DNA of 64,000 nt from Ascaphus truei. Lineage: Eukaryota; Chordata; Amphibia; Anura; Ascaphidae. Each line of letters starts with the position of its first letter. Positions within the stretch are counted from its first letter, which is position 1. Location: positions 219,587,216-219,651,215 of the forward strand of contig CM071568.1 in NCBI GenBank assembly GCA_036426205.1, given 5' to 3'. Under the pieces are notes generated by a model, which was not told where the DNA came from, searched no databases, and was given only the letters and a program-made list of their open reading frames with translations. The position numbers were made by a program, and so were the translations under genes. Shown in pieces: positions 11,024 through 23,699 of the stretch.

Positions 11024-11789
11024 ATAGAGTTTTTTAAAATTATGTAGTGGGGGTGATTGCTTTGCCAATATTTCTATTTCATCTTTGTTTTGCAGAATCT
11101 GAAGATTGATTAACATCAACACCTTGTTCATGTAGAAACTCCATCCAGCGACACAGAACATCACTATTGGATAATTAAGGTAATGTATATTTTCCATTGA
11201 ATTGGCATATACCCGTACCACGGATGCACACAAAGTCAATGGAAGGCACATGTGTTTCATACAGTATAGAGTGCGCATGCACAGTAATGCACAGCAATGT
11301 ACTGCAGAATAGTGTTCAATTAATGTATCTATATCTTTTCGATTATCTTACAGGTGAAACTGTACAAGAATTAAAAATTATAAGATGACTATACACTAAT
11401 ATTGTATCTTAAAAATATATAGATTTAATCCTCCAAGGCTCCATTGGTGAAAATTCACATAGAAAAAATATGACCAAAGAGAGGTCAACGAGAAGTTATA
11501 GAGATCTAAGTGAAGAAGACCCAAGTAAGCTCCAGATATTCGCAATTAGGTGGTTTAGAATCACCTATTAGAGTCTAAGGTGTATGACAAAATGTCACTC
11601 TTGGTGCAAGAGCAATGCCAAAAACGCAGAGTCATAAAGTTAATCAAACAGTTGTGAATTTACCTATTATTTCAACTCGGCAGGAAACTTTTTTCGGAAG
11701 AACCATGAGGTCACAAGTGAGAGACACATACAGAGAAAAATAAATAGAAATTAAATTAAGAGAAAACCTGGAAAAAAAGATGGTACCCC
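11024..11789. other. gene-free stretch
   Basis: AT-rich, no ORF with recognisable content and no clear repeat boundary. Confidence 0.4.
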
Positions 11790-13156
11790 TAGCAGAAACT
11801 TCTGAAGGAAATGGGTATTTTTAATCTCTCCTCAAAGAATCTCAATAATGAACATGCTGGTATCCTGAAAAAAAAGAATTTCATTTGCCCCCACAACTGT
11901 TTCAGTTATTTATTGATTTGAACAAGTTTATTAGAAAAATGACACTAAAAAGGCACTTCTCAAGAATTGATGAATTTAAAAATAATGAAGAGCAGGGAGA
12001 CTTAGTTCAACTCTCAATGTGAGAGCAAGATGGCATAGAATGCATGGTCTCATTGTTAGATGAGAGTGCAGATATGTCTGAACTAGATTGTGACGGGACT
12101 GAGGGAAATGTTAATTTGAGTGATATGTCTACATACGATATAATATCTACTCAGGAGCCACATTATGTACTGTATATACCAAATTTAAACCAAAATCAGT
12201 ATTTTATCCTGCTCAGTCAAAGGGGAAATTTATTGACACCTTTTATGAATTAGTCTATAGGGATTTAAAGTTGCTATGTGATGACAAAGGAAAACAAAAA
12301 TCAAAATTAAATCTTAAACCATTTGGGACACAAGCTGTTAGGCACCTAAAAGAAGATATTAATATTATAATACGGCAAGCAGATAAAGGTGGGGGCATTG
12401 TAGCACAGAACACAGTATATTAAGGCGGCAAGGAGGTTATTATCAGACACTACTTCCTATCACATTTTAAGAAGAGAACCCACAGTGGATTTTAAAATGG
12501 ACTTAGATTTTATTTTAATAGAAGCAGCAAATCTGGGTATTTTAAGTTTAAAAGAACACAAGCTTCTTACGATTGAACATCCAGAAATACACCACTTTTA
12601 TCATATACCCAAAATACATAAATGTGAAATGGATCCTCCAGGAAGACCTACAGTTTCAGGAATTAGTTCCCTAATAGCTAATCTGTCCAAATATTTGGAT
12701 TATTTGGATATTTATTTGCAGAAGTATGTAACCACTTTATATTCCCATATTAAAGATATGACCCATGTCCTACACTTAAGAAAGGATATTGTGTGGCACA
12801 CAGGATACCATTGGATATCCTGTAATGTCGAAGCATTCTATACAAGTATTGTACATACATTTGGAATAGAGGAAGTGGAATTTTTCCTCAAAGAAGATGC
12901 AACAATATCTAATATACAGAGAGAGTTTATTTTCACTTGTGTGTATTTTATTTTAATTCACAATTATTTTAAATTTGAGGGAGAATTCTATCTCCAAAGC
13001 AAAAGGACAGCTATGGGTACAACGTTTGCTCCCAGGTTTGCTAATATAATGATGGGATACTGGAAGCAATCTGTAATCAACTTCTTGTTAAGGTCTATCA
13101 ATGTTGAGATGCTATTTGGATGTCCAATATATATAATAAATGCTGATAAGGCCTGA
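11790..13156 (+). pseudogene. Penelope-like element reverse transcriptase (Neptune-type), broken
   Basis: Motifs in order: FNLSS-like start and KMTLKRHFSRIDEF (about 11,940), IIRQADKGGGIV (12,365-12,400), HHFYHIPKIHKCEMDPPGRP and TVSGISSLIANLSKYLDY (12,590-12,710), a DVEAFYTSI-equivalent NVEAFYTSI (12,825), and TAMGTTFAPRFANIMMGYW (13,010-13,065). These are diagnostic of Penelope-like RTs. The catalytic aspartate position of the first box reads N here. Stops at about 12,250 and 12,421 and frameshifts break the protein. The copy stops after the 'MGYW' motif, so the second catalytic segment and any GIY-YIG endonuclease are missing. The longest open piece is 12,485-13,156. Confidence 0.8.
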
Positions 13157-13159
13157 GAA

Positions 13160-13760
13160 GAATATGTGCCTAGTGGTGTCCACCTGACAACCACAAATAT
13201 GGACACAGAAATAAACACCCAAACACTAGGCAGTATGCACAGCAATTCCAGTTAATAACAGGATATAATTCAAGGCACTATGGCCCTCTTACCTGCTAAT
13301 TTCCACAAGCATCCTTTTATGGCATCCACCGCGTACAATCTATAGATTGTGAAGATCCAAGGTTATGGTGTATAACAGAGCACAGCCAACGATGATCAAA
13401 CTTGATCAAAAATGAAAAAATCCAGGGCAAAGTCCAAATAGACAGATCAGTTTATTGCAGGCTTCAGCAACAGAAGGACTACATGAACGCACCTACGCGT
13501 TTCATGCCGAAGCACTTTATCAAGATGTAAAAAGGAAAAAACCGTTTGCATTTTTACATACCTGCCTGGTCCACAGTGATGCAGAGAATGACGTAATTGA
13601 CGTGCGACCGCAAGACATGTCGCGTTAACGCATCGTGCATCCCAATTGGCCCAGTGGATCAGGGGGTCTGATTTTTTTCTAAAACAAACTTTAATCATAA
13701 AACCATTTACGAACAACAACAAATAAAAAATAAAAGACAAATTTAGGATCAATTCTATAC
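13160..13760. repeat. unclassified dispersed repeat with ACGCGTTTC motif
   Basis: Contains cacctacgcgtttcatgccg followed by aagcactttatcaagatg (13,489-13,527), closely matching the centre of the palindrome at 42,425-42,470. The minus ORF at 13,447-13,752 has no known motif. No boundaries found. Confidence 0.4.
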
Positions 13761-13839
13761 ATAGTGTAAATAATGAAAAATAATATGCAAAGCCCTGAAC
13801 AACTGCTACAGTTCTTCTGTTGTTTTATATTTTGTCCGT

Positions 13840-14570
13840 ACCTAACTCATACTTTACTCATACAGAGGTGATTAAGATTATTGAAGTCAACTAGAGGTCG
13901 ATTTGCATGGTGTAGATTACCCCATGGTGGGTGTTACCAAATGGGTATAGGAGATAGGAGTACTAAATGTATTTTAATGAAAGGACTACAATGGGAAACC
14001 ATACCCCTGATGAAGAGGCCATGCGTCAAAATGCATAGGGTGGTTCCCATTGGTAGCGGAGAGATGCTGGAAGTTGGAGTGTATCGTGTATCACTGTGCA
14101 GCAGAAGGAAGGGAGCAAGCTGTCTCTGGAGCCATGCTGTGTTGCCATCATCCCAAATCCGCCCCATAGAAGTGACGCCAGGATGTAGTGACGCCCCATC
14201 GGAAGATCACATGGTGCAGAAGAACAGCTGAGCTACTACCCAAGTGTCTGCCAGGATCGGATGCGCTGAGTAAATGGGCAGAGAATCCCTGCAGAGGAAA
14301 AACGATCTATGAACCTATGCAACCTCTAATGCCACTGCTTTTTAAACTTGGATGTTTGTGAGTGCATTTCTATCATTCTTTGTGTTTAGTAAAAAGATTT
14401 TATTGCACCATGAGGTGTGTGTTTTCTTTTATTCTTTTTTCTTATCTTAGAAACTGTACAAGAGACAGCCAAGGAATGTTGGTAGAAGAAGATTTTATTA
14501 TTAGAAGATTGTATTATTTTTTAAATCTTTGTTATTTATCTAATTTACTTAAATAAATATGTCATAATTT
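13840..14570. repeat. unclassified repeat with tgatgaag...atgcataggg motif
   Basis: 14,008-14,040 is a diverged form of the same TGATGAAG...GAAACGCGTAGG motif in the opposite order to 13,489. Downstream sequence ends in AT-rich DNA with AATAAATA near 14,551. No gene. Confidence 0.35.
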
Positions 14571-15884
14571 ATAAAGAATGACTGTGTATGATATCTGAAC
14601 TTTCCAACTGTAGCATTGAAAGAGTCTATAGGAATACGGGGTAGGTTTCATTACTGTAGCAATAGCCCCTGAATACTGTGCATTGAATTTATATTAAAGA
14701 CACACTAGCACTGCCTAGCGTTACTGCAAAGTGCTATGGCAGTCGCAAAACCCCATTTGCCCGCCACGTGTCACCCGTAGTCACGGGGTCACAACATGCA
14801 AATAAATACTGGGTAAATGCACTTGGTTTTGCGCAGTCACAGAAACAGTAAGTCTTGCTACATCTGTAAGTAAAAGATATGCTTATCTGCCTAATATCTT
14901 CACCAAACTAACCCTTCTTGACAAGACCAGAGGAAATTGAACCACACAATTCTATCCACATCCATCTTGATCACCTCCTAACACCTGTCCCAATTTGACA
15001 TATACTGCATGCTCAAAAACAGTTCAATGAGACAAATATTAAACACTAAAATTAACAAAGGTATACTACATAATAGGGTTGACTGGGAATACTATGGTTC
15101 ACAGAGTCACTTTTGGGAGCTGGAAGAACATCAAACCCTATCATTTTCAATACAGGGGTAACAAAGCTTGGAGTGCAATAAGATCTATTGCTCTCAGATC
15201 CTGTTGCTAAATCAACAGGGAATCTTGATCTTGTTGTTCCTGAACTCATGGTTATCACTTGTCTTTCCTGTCTAACCTTAGCTTTACCACCCTACTAGAC
15301 TCCCTCATTGCTTTAGAATCTCTGGGACCCTAGATATGAATGCTTTGACTATTATTGCTTGTGTTCTTCTGACACTGATTACCCCTGTTTAGTCAATATA
15401 GCACAGAAAAAAAATCATAGTGAATGTTTTTTTTTACATTACCTTGACAAGTTCAGGCCATCAAGAACTTCTCAAGTCCAGGGAAGGCAACCATTCCAAA
15501 TAAGAGAAGAAATCCAAAAGAAAAGTATGACCAGCTTTATCGTTAAAAAAAGAAGAAGAATGTATCACTGTGGCTACTGTACATATGTTTTAAACTAACT
15601 ATGAATCAGCCTCCTTTTTTCCTTATGATTTTTCTTAAAGCTTTTCAGACCTGCAGTCAGAGACAATACTGACAATAAGTCATGTATTGCTTAAGATGTT
15701 GTAATTCCTTCCTGTTGCTTCTTCATTCAATGTAAACAACTAGCACAGCGTACACATTTTTTTTTTACAGCAAGTTACCATTTGTAAGTGGAGATTTATT
15801 TTGTCCAGCATTTTATTTTTCTATCTTTTAGTAGTCATTTACTTGCTGTAATTAACAAACACCCCAAAATATAGCATAAGCACA
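14571..15884. other. gene-free stretch
   Basis: Mostly AT-rich with no recognisable coding or repeat content. The short ORF at 15,359-15,598 has no known motif and looks incidental. Confidence 0.4.
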
Positions 15885-17073
15885 TGTAGTGGTGTTCTCT
15901 GCCCCCCCCCCCACCCATTGTACGTCCGTTGCGGGTGCTGTAGTGACAGGCGGCAGACCCGCTGGCAATTCAGGAGGGTGGGGGCAGAGCAGGGAGCACT
16001 CCGGTGCTTCGGAGGCTCTGCGGCGGCCCGGAAAGCATAGGGCGCCGCCATGTTTGATCTGTGCACATGCGCAGTGCAGATGTGCGTCGGGGCGCCCCTG
16101 GTAGGTCGCACATGCGCAGTGTAAGCGTGCGAACGGCTGGTCAATAGAGAGGAGGCTCTGAGGTGGGACTACAATTCCCATGAGCCTCAGCAGAGCCACA
16201 TGACACCAGGGAGCGAATAGGAGTGAAGGGATTGCTGGCAGGCAGGAAAGGGAAGCGTCGGGGAGAGACCACGCTAGCAGAGGGTCCTGGAGGAGCAAGG
16301 AGAGAGGAGGTGTGTGTTGCAGGGGGTCAGTGACCCACTGCATAGGCCAGAGATTCCCCTTAGGCCCTAGTGCAGACCCTGAGTCACCACCAGCTTGTGG
16401 TACTGCAGGGAACAGCCATAGATAGGGACAGCATACCCTTTACTGTAGTAGCAGACAGGGACACCGTATTCTTCCTGCGCTGCTATGCTGCCAGTGGTTT
16501 GGGATCAAGCTGCTGGAGTCAAGCAACTACTCGTGATAGACTACGCTGGATCGGCGGATCCTTTGCGAAGTACTGTCACCGGCTGCTGGAGCGGTCGGAA
16601 GGTAGTATACAAGTGCACCAACACCGGTACCTGCAGGCACTGATCCCGCCTTGGGGAGGATTCTTTGGGGACACTGAGGGTTAAGTGACCAAGGGACTGG
16701 TCCAGTACATTGGACACGGTGTGGGCGCACACGGTGGTGGGTAAAGGACATTATTCCAAGGTGGAGTGTGGCAAGGCCACTGATATCTAATTATTGCATT
16801 GCTAAATATATGTATGCACTGTGGTTATACGGGTGATATGTGTATGTTCATGCTCTGCATTCAATTAATAGTAAAAGGTTACAATGTTGTGGATTATTAT
16901 CATTATTCTTGTCCAGGGGAATCTTACTTATTGGGGATCCTGGGTAAGTGGAGGCGCTGCCAAGTACATATTTTTACCCCAGGCTCCCAGTTAGCGGAGG
17001 CCCAGATCTCGCTCAGCCAGCAGGTATATACAGCATTAGTAGTCTCTCTATATCAGCAGGAAAGAGGGCTACA
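15885..17073 (+). mobile_element. solo LTR with 4-bp target duplication (CACA)
   Basis: TGTAGTGGTGTTC...GGGCTACA is flanked by CACA on both sides (15,881-15,884 and 17,074-17,077). The 1,189-bp unit is homologous along its length to the solo LTR at 45,724-46,927: both start tgtagtggtgttc, share the GC-rich core (gcagacccgc, gggagc, ctccgg), and share ttggacacggtgtggg near the 3' part. The GC-rich 5' half holds two catgcgcagtg boxes (NRF1-like) and an ACTACAATTCCCATGAG box (ZNF143-like). No protein gene; ORFs here are incidental. Confidence 0.85.
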
Positions 17074-17858
17074 CACAGAAACAAAGCAGGTATTGATTTT
17101 TTTTAATAGTTTACAATATTTATCCAAATTTGAACCCACACAATTATTGTATCTTAAGCATTATCTTGCTACATTTTTTTTATGTGCAAGCAGGACTCTC
17201 AAGGCTGTGGTAACGCAAGAAAAAGTAGATTTAAGACATAAACATAATCAGGCCACAGGCACTGGCCCATCTCTAATATATGTGTTACTTTCTGAAATCT
17301 GAATAATCATACACATATTAAAGCAGAAATTCACATGGGCAGAAGTGCCTGAATGAAAAGTTGCTTTAGGCAATTTTTCGCAATGGTGCTAAATAGCACT
17401 AAACCTGTATGCAGTGATGGATTAAGTGTGAAAGCATGGGAATCATTAAAAATAAAATATTAATGTCTCGTTTTTCTCAGCCTAGTTGACTGCTACAGAA
17501 ATAGGGATACAAGAGGCCACATCTTCTAAATTAGTTCTTATACTGTATAATGGTCTTTAAATCCACTAGTGCCAGATTAGACAACTTTAAACCAGTACAA
17601 AAAAGTTGTTGTTCTGATGTTAATCATATCTAGGTTTTGCAGAGGTTGCCTACAATCCTGACCAGTAGCTATTTATGTCACCCCGGCCTGAAATTGGCTA
17701 TCTTATTTTTTCCTGCACTACATCAGTGCTTCGTTTGTGTATATGTCAAAAGATTCTACTAATTGATTATTGCATTAATCTCTCAGGTATATGATTCTAT
17801 TCAAAATATTTTTAATCAGTTTACAACTTTATTATGAAGCATCACACACACACACACA

Positions 17859-17890
<32 letters not shown>

Positions 17891-18199
17891 CACACACACA
17901 CGGGTTTCATAGCTTTTGTTGCTAGTCTATGACAATGAAAAAAATTGTTAAGGAATCCACACATAAATTAAAAAAAAGTTAACAAAACTACACCAAATCA
18001 TCCATGTGGGTGTTAGGACAGCTTCATGTAAATATTCACCTAAACCATTAAAAAACAAAAATGCGGTATTACCTGTAAAAAAAAGTGTTCTTTTTATAGT
18101 GCATTACATCAATGTTGCACCGCTTAAAATATTTTTTTTTATCGGATCCGTTAAAAATATCATGCCATACATCACTTTTCAATATTTATAAGAACGGGA
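17074..18199. other. gene-free stretch with CA microsatellite
   Basis: AT-rich. Only a (CA)n/(CACG)n microsatellite at about 17,844-17,901 stands out. Confidence 0.5.
17844..17901. repeat. (CA)n microsatellite with CACG interruptions
   Basis: Dinucleotide CA run broken by four to five CG-containing units (cgcacgcacgca). Confidence 0.9.
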
Positions 18200-19380
18200 T
18201 TAAAACAGAAATACCGCAGTTGTTTTATCACCTACTCCAGGCTGGTGTTAGCCCTATATTGCCCATTATATAGATACTGTACACAAGATAAACTAAACCA
18301 GCATGGAATAGGTGATAAAATATAACTTTAAAAACATTATAGTAAATATTAACCCCTTTGTAGCCCTAGTGGTCAAGCAGTAATGGGTTTCTGTTACTAG
18401 TTGAACACAAGGGGCTACAAAGTGATGAATATCAACATTAAACTGCAATACCTATCCCTCTTGGCCACCTTACTGGCTAGTAAAGCTCTGGCATACAATG
18501 TTTTACTAACCACTAATGTAATCAAGGAGTTAACCTCTGCCACCCCCTCCCCCCCGGGAGGTCTAACTGCCAACCCTAGAGCAACTACTCCCATCACTGG
18601 AGAGACGGGCAAGGGGGAATACCATGTTATCACAGTATTTAGAAAAAGTTATCGCAAGTCAGAAACTGTGATGTACGAAAATGCCAAACTGCTTGGGATA
18701 GCAGGGTCCTTACAGTATCTCAGCCTTTTCCTAAGTTATGCCTGTGCGATCTGCCTGCAGTCTGTAAGATCAGCACAGAGAGAGCCGCATCTCCCTGCAC
18801 AGCTCTAACAGGTGATTGCACTGATTTTTATTTTATTTTAATAACACAGTTTTTGAAGAAAGGGGTCACTGGAGCAGAAACACATTCATTTTTGTCTCGG
18901 GGACCTCCTGTTTCCTGAGGTACAGGCCCTAGTATGGGGTGCTGGTATCTCCTTGTTTAAACCTCCCACGTCACGTGACCAGGAGAATTTAAATTTGTGG
19001 GAATACCGGCACCCCATACCAGGGCCTGTAACTCGGGAATCTGGTGGTCCATGAGGCTAAAATTATTGCTGTTCAGCTCCAGAGACCCCTGCTTCAATAC
19101 TGTGCTATTAAAATCAAATACAAATAACTTTATTACGTTAGCGGCTAGCTGCTAAGTTAATTAAGAAGTTAAACTAGAGTACCTGATTTGTTGGGGTAGA
19201 GGGGATGGGTGAAAGGGGTTGTCGCCCTAGGGTGGGTAGTGAAACCTACCGCGAAGGTTGCGGCAGGAGTTAACCCCTTCATTACCTTAGTGGTTACTCC
19301 TGCTAAGATAATGAAGGGATTAGCCCCTCCCGCTACACACCCGAGAGGCCTAACCACCCACTCCAGGGAAATGACCTTGC
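18200..19380. mobile_element. non-autonomous DNA-transposon fragments rich in palindromes
   Basis: Contains a half foldback (gagttaacctctgcc, 18,529), a large hairpin (18,848-19,080) in which ggggtcactggagcagaa pairs with ttcagctccagagacccc and tggggtgctggtat pairs with ataccggcacccca, and a full TTAACCCC foldback at 19,270-19,330. The same modules occur at 42.7-43.2 and 49.0-49.9 kb. No gene. Confidence 0.5.
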
Positions 19381-19821
19381 TTGTCACTGTGCATATCTAT
19401 ACACAGAAAGAGGCTCTTCCTCCAGTTTGTGCAGCCATCTTCTGGCTAATTTAATTCTATATGTGGTTATATTATATAAAAGACAATGTTTGGGGATTTG
19501 CCATGTCATGGACTATATTAGGATGTAATGTTGTAGGGAAAAGAGTTTGGAAACATATTTCAGATTTCTTACAGTATATCAGTGTGTTACTCCAGCGTAG
19601 ATAGAGAAGGTTCAAGCCACGGGACATCGTGTTGCAAAATCCAGATAGCGTGCTGTGGCAGGACGGCCTCGCGGCAGGGTCAGTAAGATGCTAGATGCTG
19701 TGTAAAGCTTTAACTGTAGTGGTTTATTAGCCGCAAACAAATAAACATAATGAACCTTGCTTGTCACTGTGCATATCTATACACAGAAAGAGGCTCTTCC
19801 TCCAGTTTGTGCAGCCATCTT
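19374..19821. repeat. 68-bp direct repeat, copies 380 bp apart
   Basis: accttgcttgtcactgtgca through gccatctt occurs at 19,374-19,441 and again at 19,754-19,821 with no difference that I can see. The second copy lies inside an LTR; the first lies outside it in unrelated palindrome-rich sequence. Confidence 0.8.
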
Positions 19822-20414
19822 TAAATCATAATAAAACATAGGAAATAAACACCTATTCCCTTTAGTGGGAAAGCTAACTACACCATAGCTTTCGCCCTCA
19901 CTAACTGCATGGCCAACTAAGCTGGTTCCCAAGCCAAAACTTGCCCTAGCATATGGAAAAGTAAACACAGTCTCTGCATACAACAATAAAGTATTTTCGC
20001 TTATCTGTCAGTGCTTTGGAGTAGACGTCACTGCTTCAGTAAGGCCTTGTGTCCTTTCTTCCTAGGGGAATTCAGCCCCACCTTGAGCCCAGAGACCTCC
20101 TCTGTACCAGCTTCCGCAGCTGGGGAGCACTTCTATCTCCCCCTTCTCTGGGGAAAACAGTCTCTCAGCATAGCAGCTTCCTGTGTCTTTTAAAACACTT
20201 CCTCATTCAGACAGGCTGATTAACTCCATTAGTTAGAAGCTGCTGCTGGCTTCTCTTTGAGGAATTAACGCTCTGTGGACTGGAAAGCACACTTACTTCA
20301 CTGTTCCAGCCTACTGAGTTAGTGACTCTGTCACACGTGCTTTCAGAAACAAGGCCGGGTTAGAGCCAACATCGGGACTGGAAGTAGTGACGCGGCGATG
20401 GCGAAAATACTACA
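19585..20414 (-). mobile_element. LTR-like element, minus strand
   Basis: Plus strand starts TGTTACTCC and ends AATACTACA, so on the minus strand it reads TGTAGTATT...GGAGTAACA with TG...CA ends. An AATAAA signal on the minus strand lies near 19,723. No target duplication is evident (agtg versus cgtt), so the ends may be inexact or rearranged. Confidence 0.45.
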
Positions 20415-20772
20415 CGTTCTATGCCGATTTTATACTTTTATATATGTGAATGTTCATGGTCTTATATTATAGTTTTGTGACATAAAAATGTACCCCGGGA
20501 AGGTTGGGGGGTTACTCCAGAGTCATCGGAAGGGATCTACACCAGAAAATACACCTGATTGTGTCTTGGATTTACACCACAGTCCGTATTTGTTTGGGGC
20601 CATGTGAATTGTGCCAACTTCAGTTTTCCTAGACACTTTTATCACTCTAGCCAATTGCAATATTGCACTATGTATTCTTTCCTTTTTTCATCTGTTATGA
20701 TTTTGCGCTCCCCATTTCGAGAGGACACACCATTCAAAACTTTAAGGACAGTTCAACTGGGTATTGAGCAGC

Positions 20773-20821
<49 letters not shown>
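20773..20821. repeat. (TA)n microsatellite
   Basis: Uninterrupted TA dinucleotide run of about 24 units. Confidence 0.9.
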
Positions 20822-20823
<2 letters not shown>

Positions 20824-20830
20824 TAGATAA

Positions 20831-21473
20831 AATAAAGAATATCACTTGTGAGCACATTCACATGTCTTAGACAGGTCTGCAACCCTGCCTTTCAACCATT
20901 ATCACCAAGCATACAGTGTTCCCACTGCAGCAAGGGATTTTGGGAAATGACATGCAAATGAGCACACAATGTGTCACCTTTTGCCTGGAATATCCATTCA
21001 CAGGAACCCATTTAAGCTAATGCATCGCCGTTCACACAGCTTTTAAGCACAACACGGGACTAGCAAAGCAAGTACAAACCACTCACAGACATGTTTCAAC
21101 CTTGATGGGTATCATCAGTGTGAGGTTGTTTTATACTTGCTTTGAAATATTTCTAGGCTGGGAAGGTTTACCATATACATTTTAAGTTATGGTGGGTGAA
21201 AAAGGTGACAAAAACCTCCACTGTTAGCATATAGCCAATAAAGAATATCACTTGTGAGCACATTTACATATCTTAGACAGGTCTACAACCCTGCCTTTCA
21301 ACCATTATCACCAAGCATATAGTGTTACCACTGCAGCAAGGGATTCTGGGAAATGACTTGCAAATGAGCACACAATGTGTCACCTTTTGACTGAAATATC
21401 CATTCACATGGAGCCCATTTAAGCTGATGCATCACCATTCACACAGCTTTTAAGCACAGCATGGGACTCGCAT
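20831..21473. repeat. diverged direct repeat of about 240 bp, offset 406 bp
   Basis: 20,831-21,072 and 21,237-21,473 both begin aataaagaatatcacttgtg and end cacacagcttttaagcaca. They differ at scattered positions. The spacer carries catgtttcaaccttgatggg...catcagtg, a version of the dispersed motif discussed in the findings. Both copies contain TGCAAATGAG. Confidence 0.85.
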
Positions 21474-21512
21474 ATATATATATATATATATATATATACT
21501 GTATATATTTGT
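21474..21512. repeat. (AT)n microsatellite
   Basis: catatatata run ending tatactgtatat directly after the second repeat copy. Confidence 0.9.
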
Positions 21513-22780
21513 TTCCTGTCTTTCACCACTTTACGTTCATATGGCTGATCACTTTTAAGTTTTGATTGATAATTTTAGGGTTGGGTTTTAAGACCGCCCG
21601 GTGTTTGTTCACTCCTTATATCAGTGACCAACCTGCCTGTCAAAAATTCTTTAGGTGCCATATACATTATATTTTTGTAACATTATTTTGTGTAGCTCAC
21701 CAGTAAGTTTGTGTAGTATACTTAAATATTTATGTTTGTCTTCTCATTTAGTTAAACTCTTTGGCCAAAGCGTTATTAGCCTGCAGCCACGACATGGCAT
21801 GACCACTCTACAGGTCCTAGCACTAACTGTGAAACTTCTCATTTACCTCTCTTTTTTTCTTTTACCTCTATTTTTTCTATTTATGCACCTGTTGAAAAAT
21901 GGTCTATTAAGACATATAAGACATTTCTCCCTCCATTTGAGAGGTAAATGATAACTAAATGACTCATACTTATGAGAAGACAAATGTTAAGTATTTAACA
22001 ATATACTTTGTCATTTGGATGTTGCATTGGGGCTTTTTGTTTTTTGTTGTATACAGTATATTTGGTCACGCTCAATAGTGAGTGTTGGGTTCTGAGTTTG
22101 CAGGGATTGTGTGTGTACTTTACCTGCTTCCTCTTCTTGGAGTTATGTTCTCCCAGTGTCTCGGACACCCTGGATCCCAAGAACAATATCCCTATGGATC
22201 ACACTTTTAGGTGATCTTCATAGAGTGTGTATGGTAGAGTCAGTCTTGGTTCTCTACCTGTCCCTCCTCAGTGTGCATTCTCATGACTAATTTTCTCCTT
22301 AAGTTTTCTTTGAATATCTCAGTATCTTTCTTTTTTTTTTTTTTACCATACTGTGTTGTTCTTGGGATGATACTCACACTGTAAACAGCAGCTGCAATTC
22401 CTCTCCACAAGCGATTTTTGCATCGTATTCAAGTCTTGGATGCCAGGCTACCAAGAATCTGTTGATAGTGAAGTACTATTTTTTCTACTTGAACCTTATT
22501 TTCTTCCTCACAAAACATAAGGTTCATTTGCCACTGCCTCTCTGCAACATCTGTACCAGATTCTGTATCTGGAGGCTGTAATGTTGCCTTCACTGGGGCT
22601 CTGTATCTGGCTGCCATCCCCTCACATGCCTGTCTGCCCTCTCCTCCTCTCCACTCCCCTCTAGCCTACTAACCTGGCTTAACCATTGTTTCACCTGGGT
22701 CCAACACATTCTAATCTCCTCCTCTCCTCACTCCTCCACAAACTGATTGGTTGATGTACCATGTGAATGGTCTTATGTGA
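21513..22780. other. gene-free stretch
   Basis: No recognised gene. Short ORFs (for example 21,655-21,951) are hydrophobic, AT-rich and without known motifs. Confidence 0.4.
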
Positions 22781-22789
22781 TGTCAGAAG

Positions 22790-23310
22790 CACTATATAAG
22801 GCTTGAAAAGTCTCAGATCGGAAGTCATGGAAGAGGCCACATCCTTTAGTGAAGATAGAAGATAGAAGAGACAAGAGAAGAAAGAACACATCTTTAAAGA
22901 AACAAGAAACAGAAGATCCATGCCTTAGTGGCAAGTTGAGGCTCCAATGACCTTCACACAGTTGGGAACTGGATTGAAAAGAGGGCATCGGGCCAGGATT
23001 TATTTTTCACTCTGTTTATTTTTGGCCATCAGGCTTTGGGTTGCTTTTTATTGTTATTTTTTTTGGACCTTTGGCCCTTGGATTATTTCTTATGGTTTTT
23101 GTGTTATTTTTTTCTTATTGCCATTGAACATTGGATTATTTAAAAATATATATTATTATTATTATTATCATTATTTCATTGGGCTTGGCATGATTTTAAT
23201 TTTTAAGTTTTTTTTAATGTTTGGGCATGAGGCCTTTTATAACTTGATTGCTGGTGGCTTCCGCTATTACGATGACGAGGTTCATCCCGGCTGGGGTAAG
23301 TACTCAATTA
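22790..23310 (+). promoter_or_regulatory. TATA box and exon-like module with GTAAGT donor
   Basis: TATATAAGG at 22,793-22,801 is followed by purine-rich DNA, then by a module encoding GFRYYDDEVHPGW that ends CATCCCGGCTGGG|GTAAGT (donor GT at 23,296). The following sequence (gttgccaatgtggc, gacacagtggcaatcaatga) matches other copies. Inferred remnant of a transposon-borne first exon. Confidence 0.45.
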
Positions 23311-23699
23311 TCTTTTTTTTTGCAACATTGGTTGCCAATGTGGCAACAGTATCTAGGCCCCCATTTAGGGCGTAGGTAGACACAGTGGCAATCAATGAAT
23401 TTAATGATTATTTTTTAATCTATGTTTGTATTTTTTTTTATATATTCATTGGTTGTTGTTTTTTAAATGCTTTTCAATGAGCAATATTCCTATTAGTCAC
23501 AATTGGCTAATTAGGCTATTGCTAACTCCTGTAGGAGGCGTGTGTAGGATGGGGGTCATTTCCCCAGGGTGGGTGGTAAGGCATCCTTGGGGGTGGGAGT
23601 GGTTAACCCCCATCATTGCCTTCATAGTTACTAAAGCATTGCTTATCAATGCTTTACTAGCCACTTAGGTAGTCAATGGGGATAAGCAATGCATTTTAA

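Noticed and set aside
16799..17302. 167-residue ORF
   Set aside because: Crosses the 3' boundary of a solo LTR (17,073), so it cannot be an ancestral gene.
22947..23375. 142-residue hydrophobic ORF as a membrane protein
   Set aside because: Driven by T-rich sequence in a non-autonomous element, with no family motif; it overlaps the splice-donor module.
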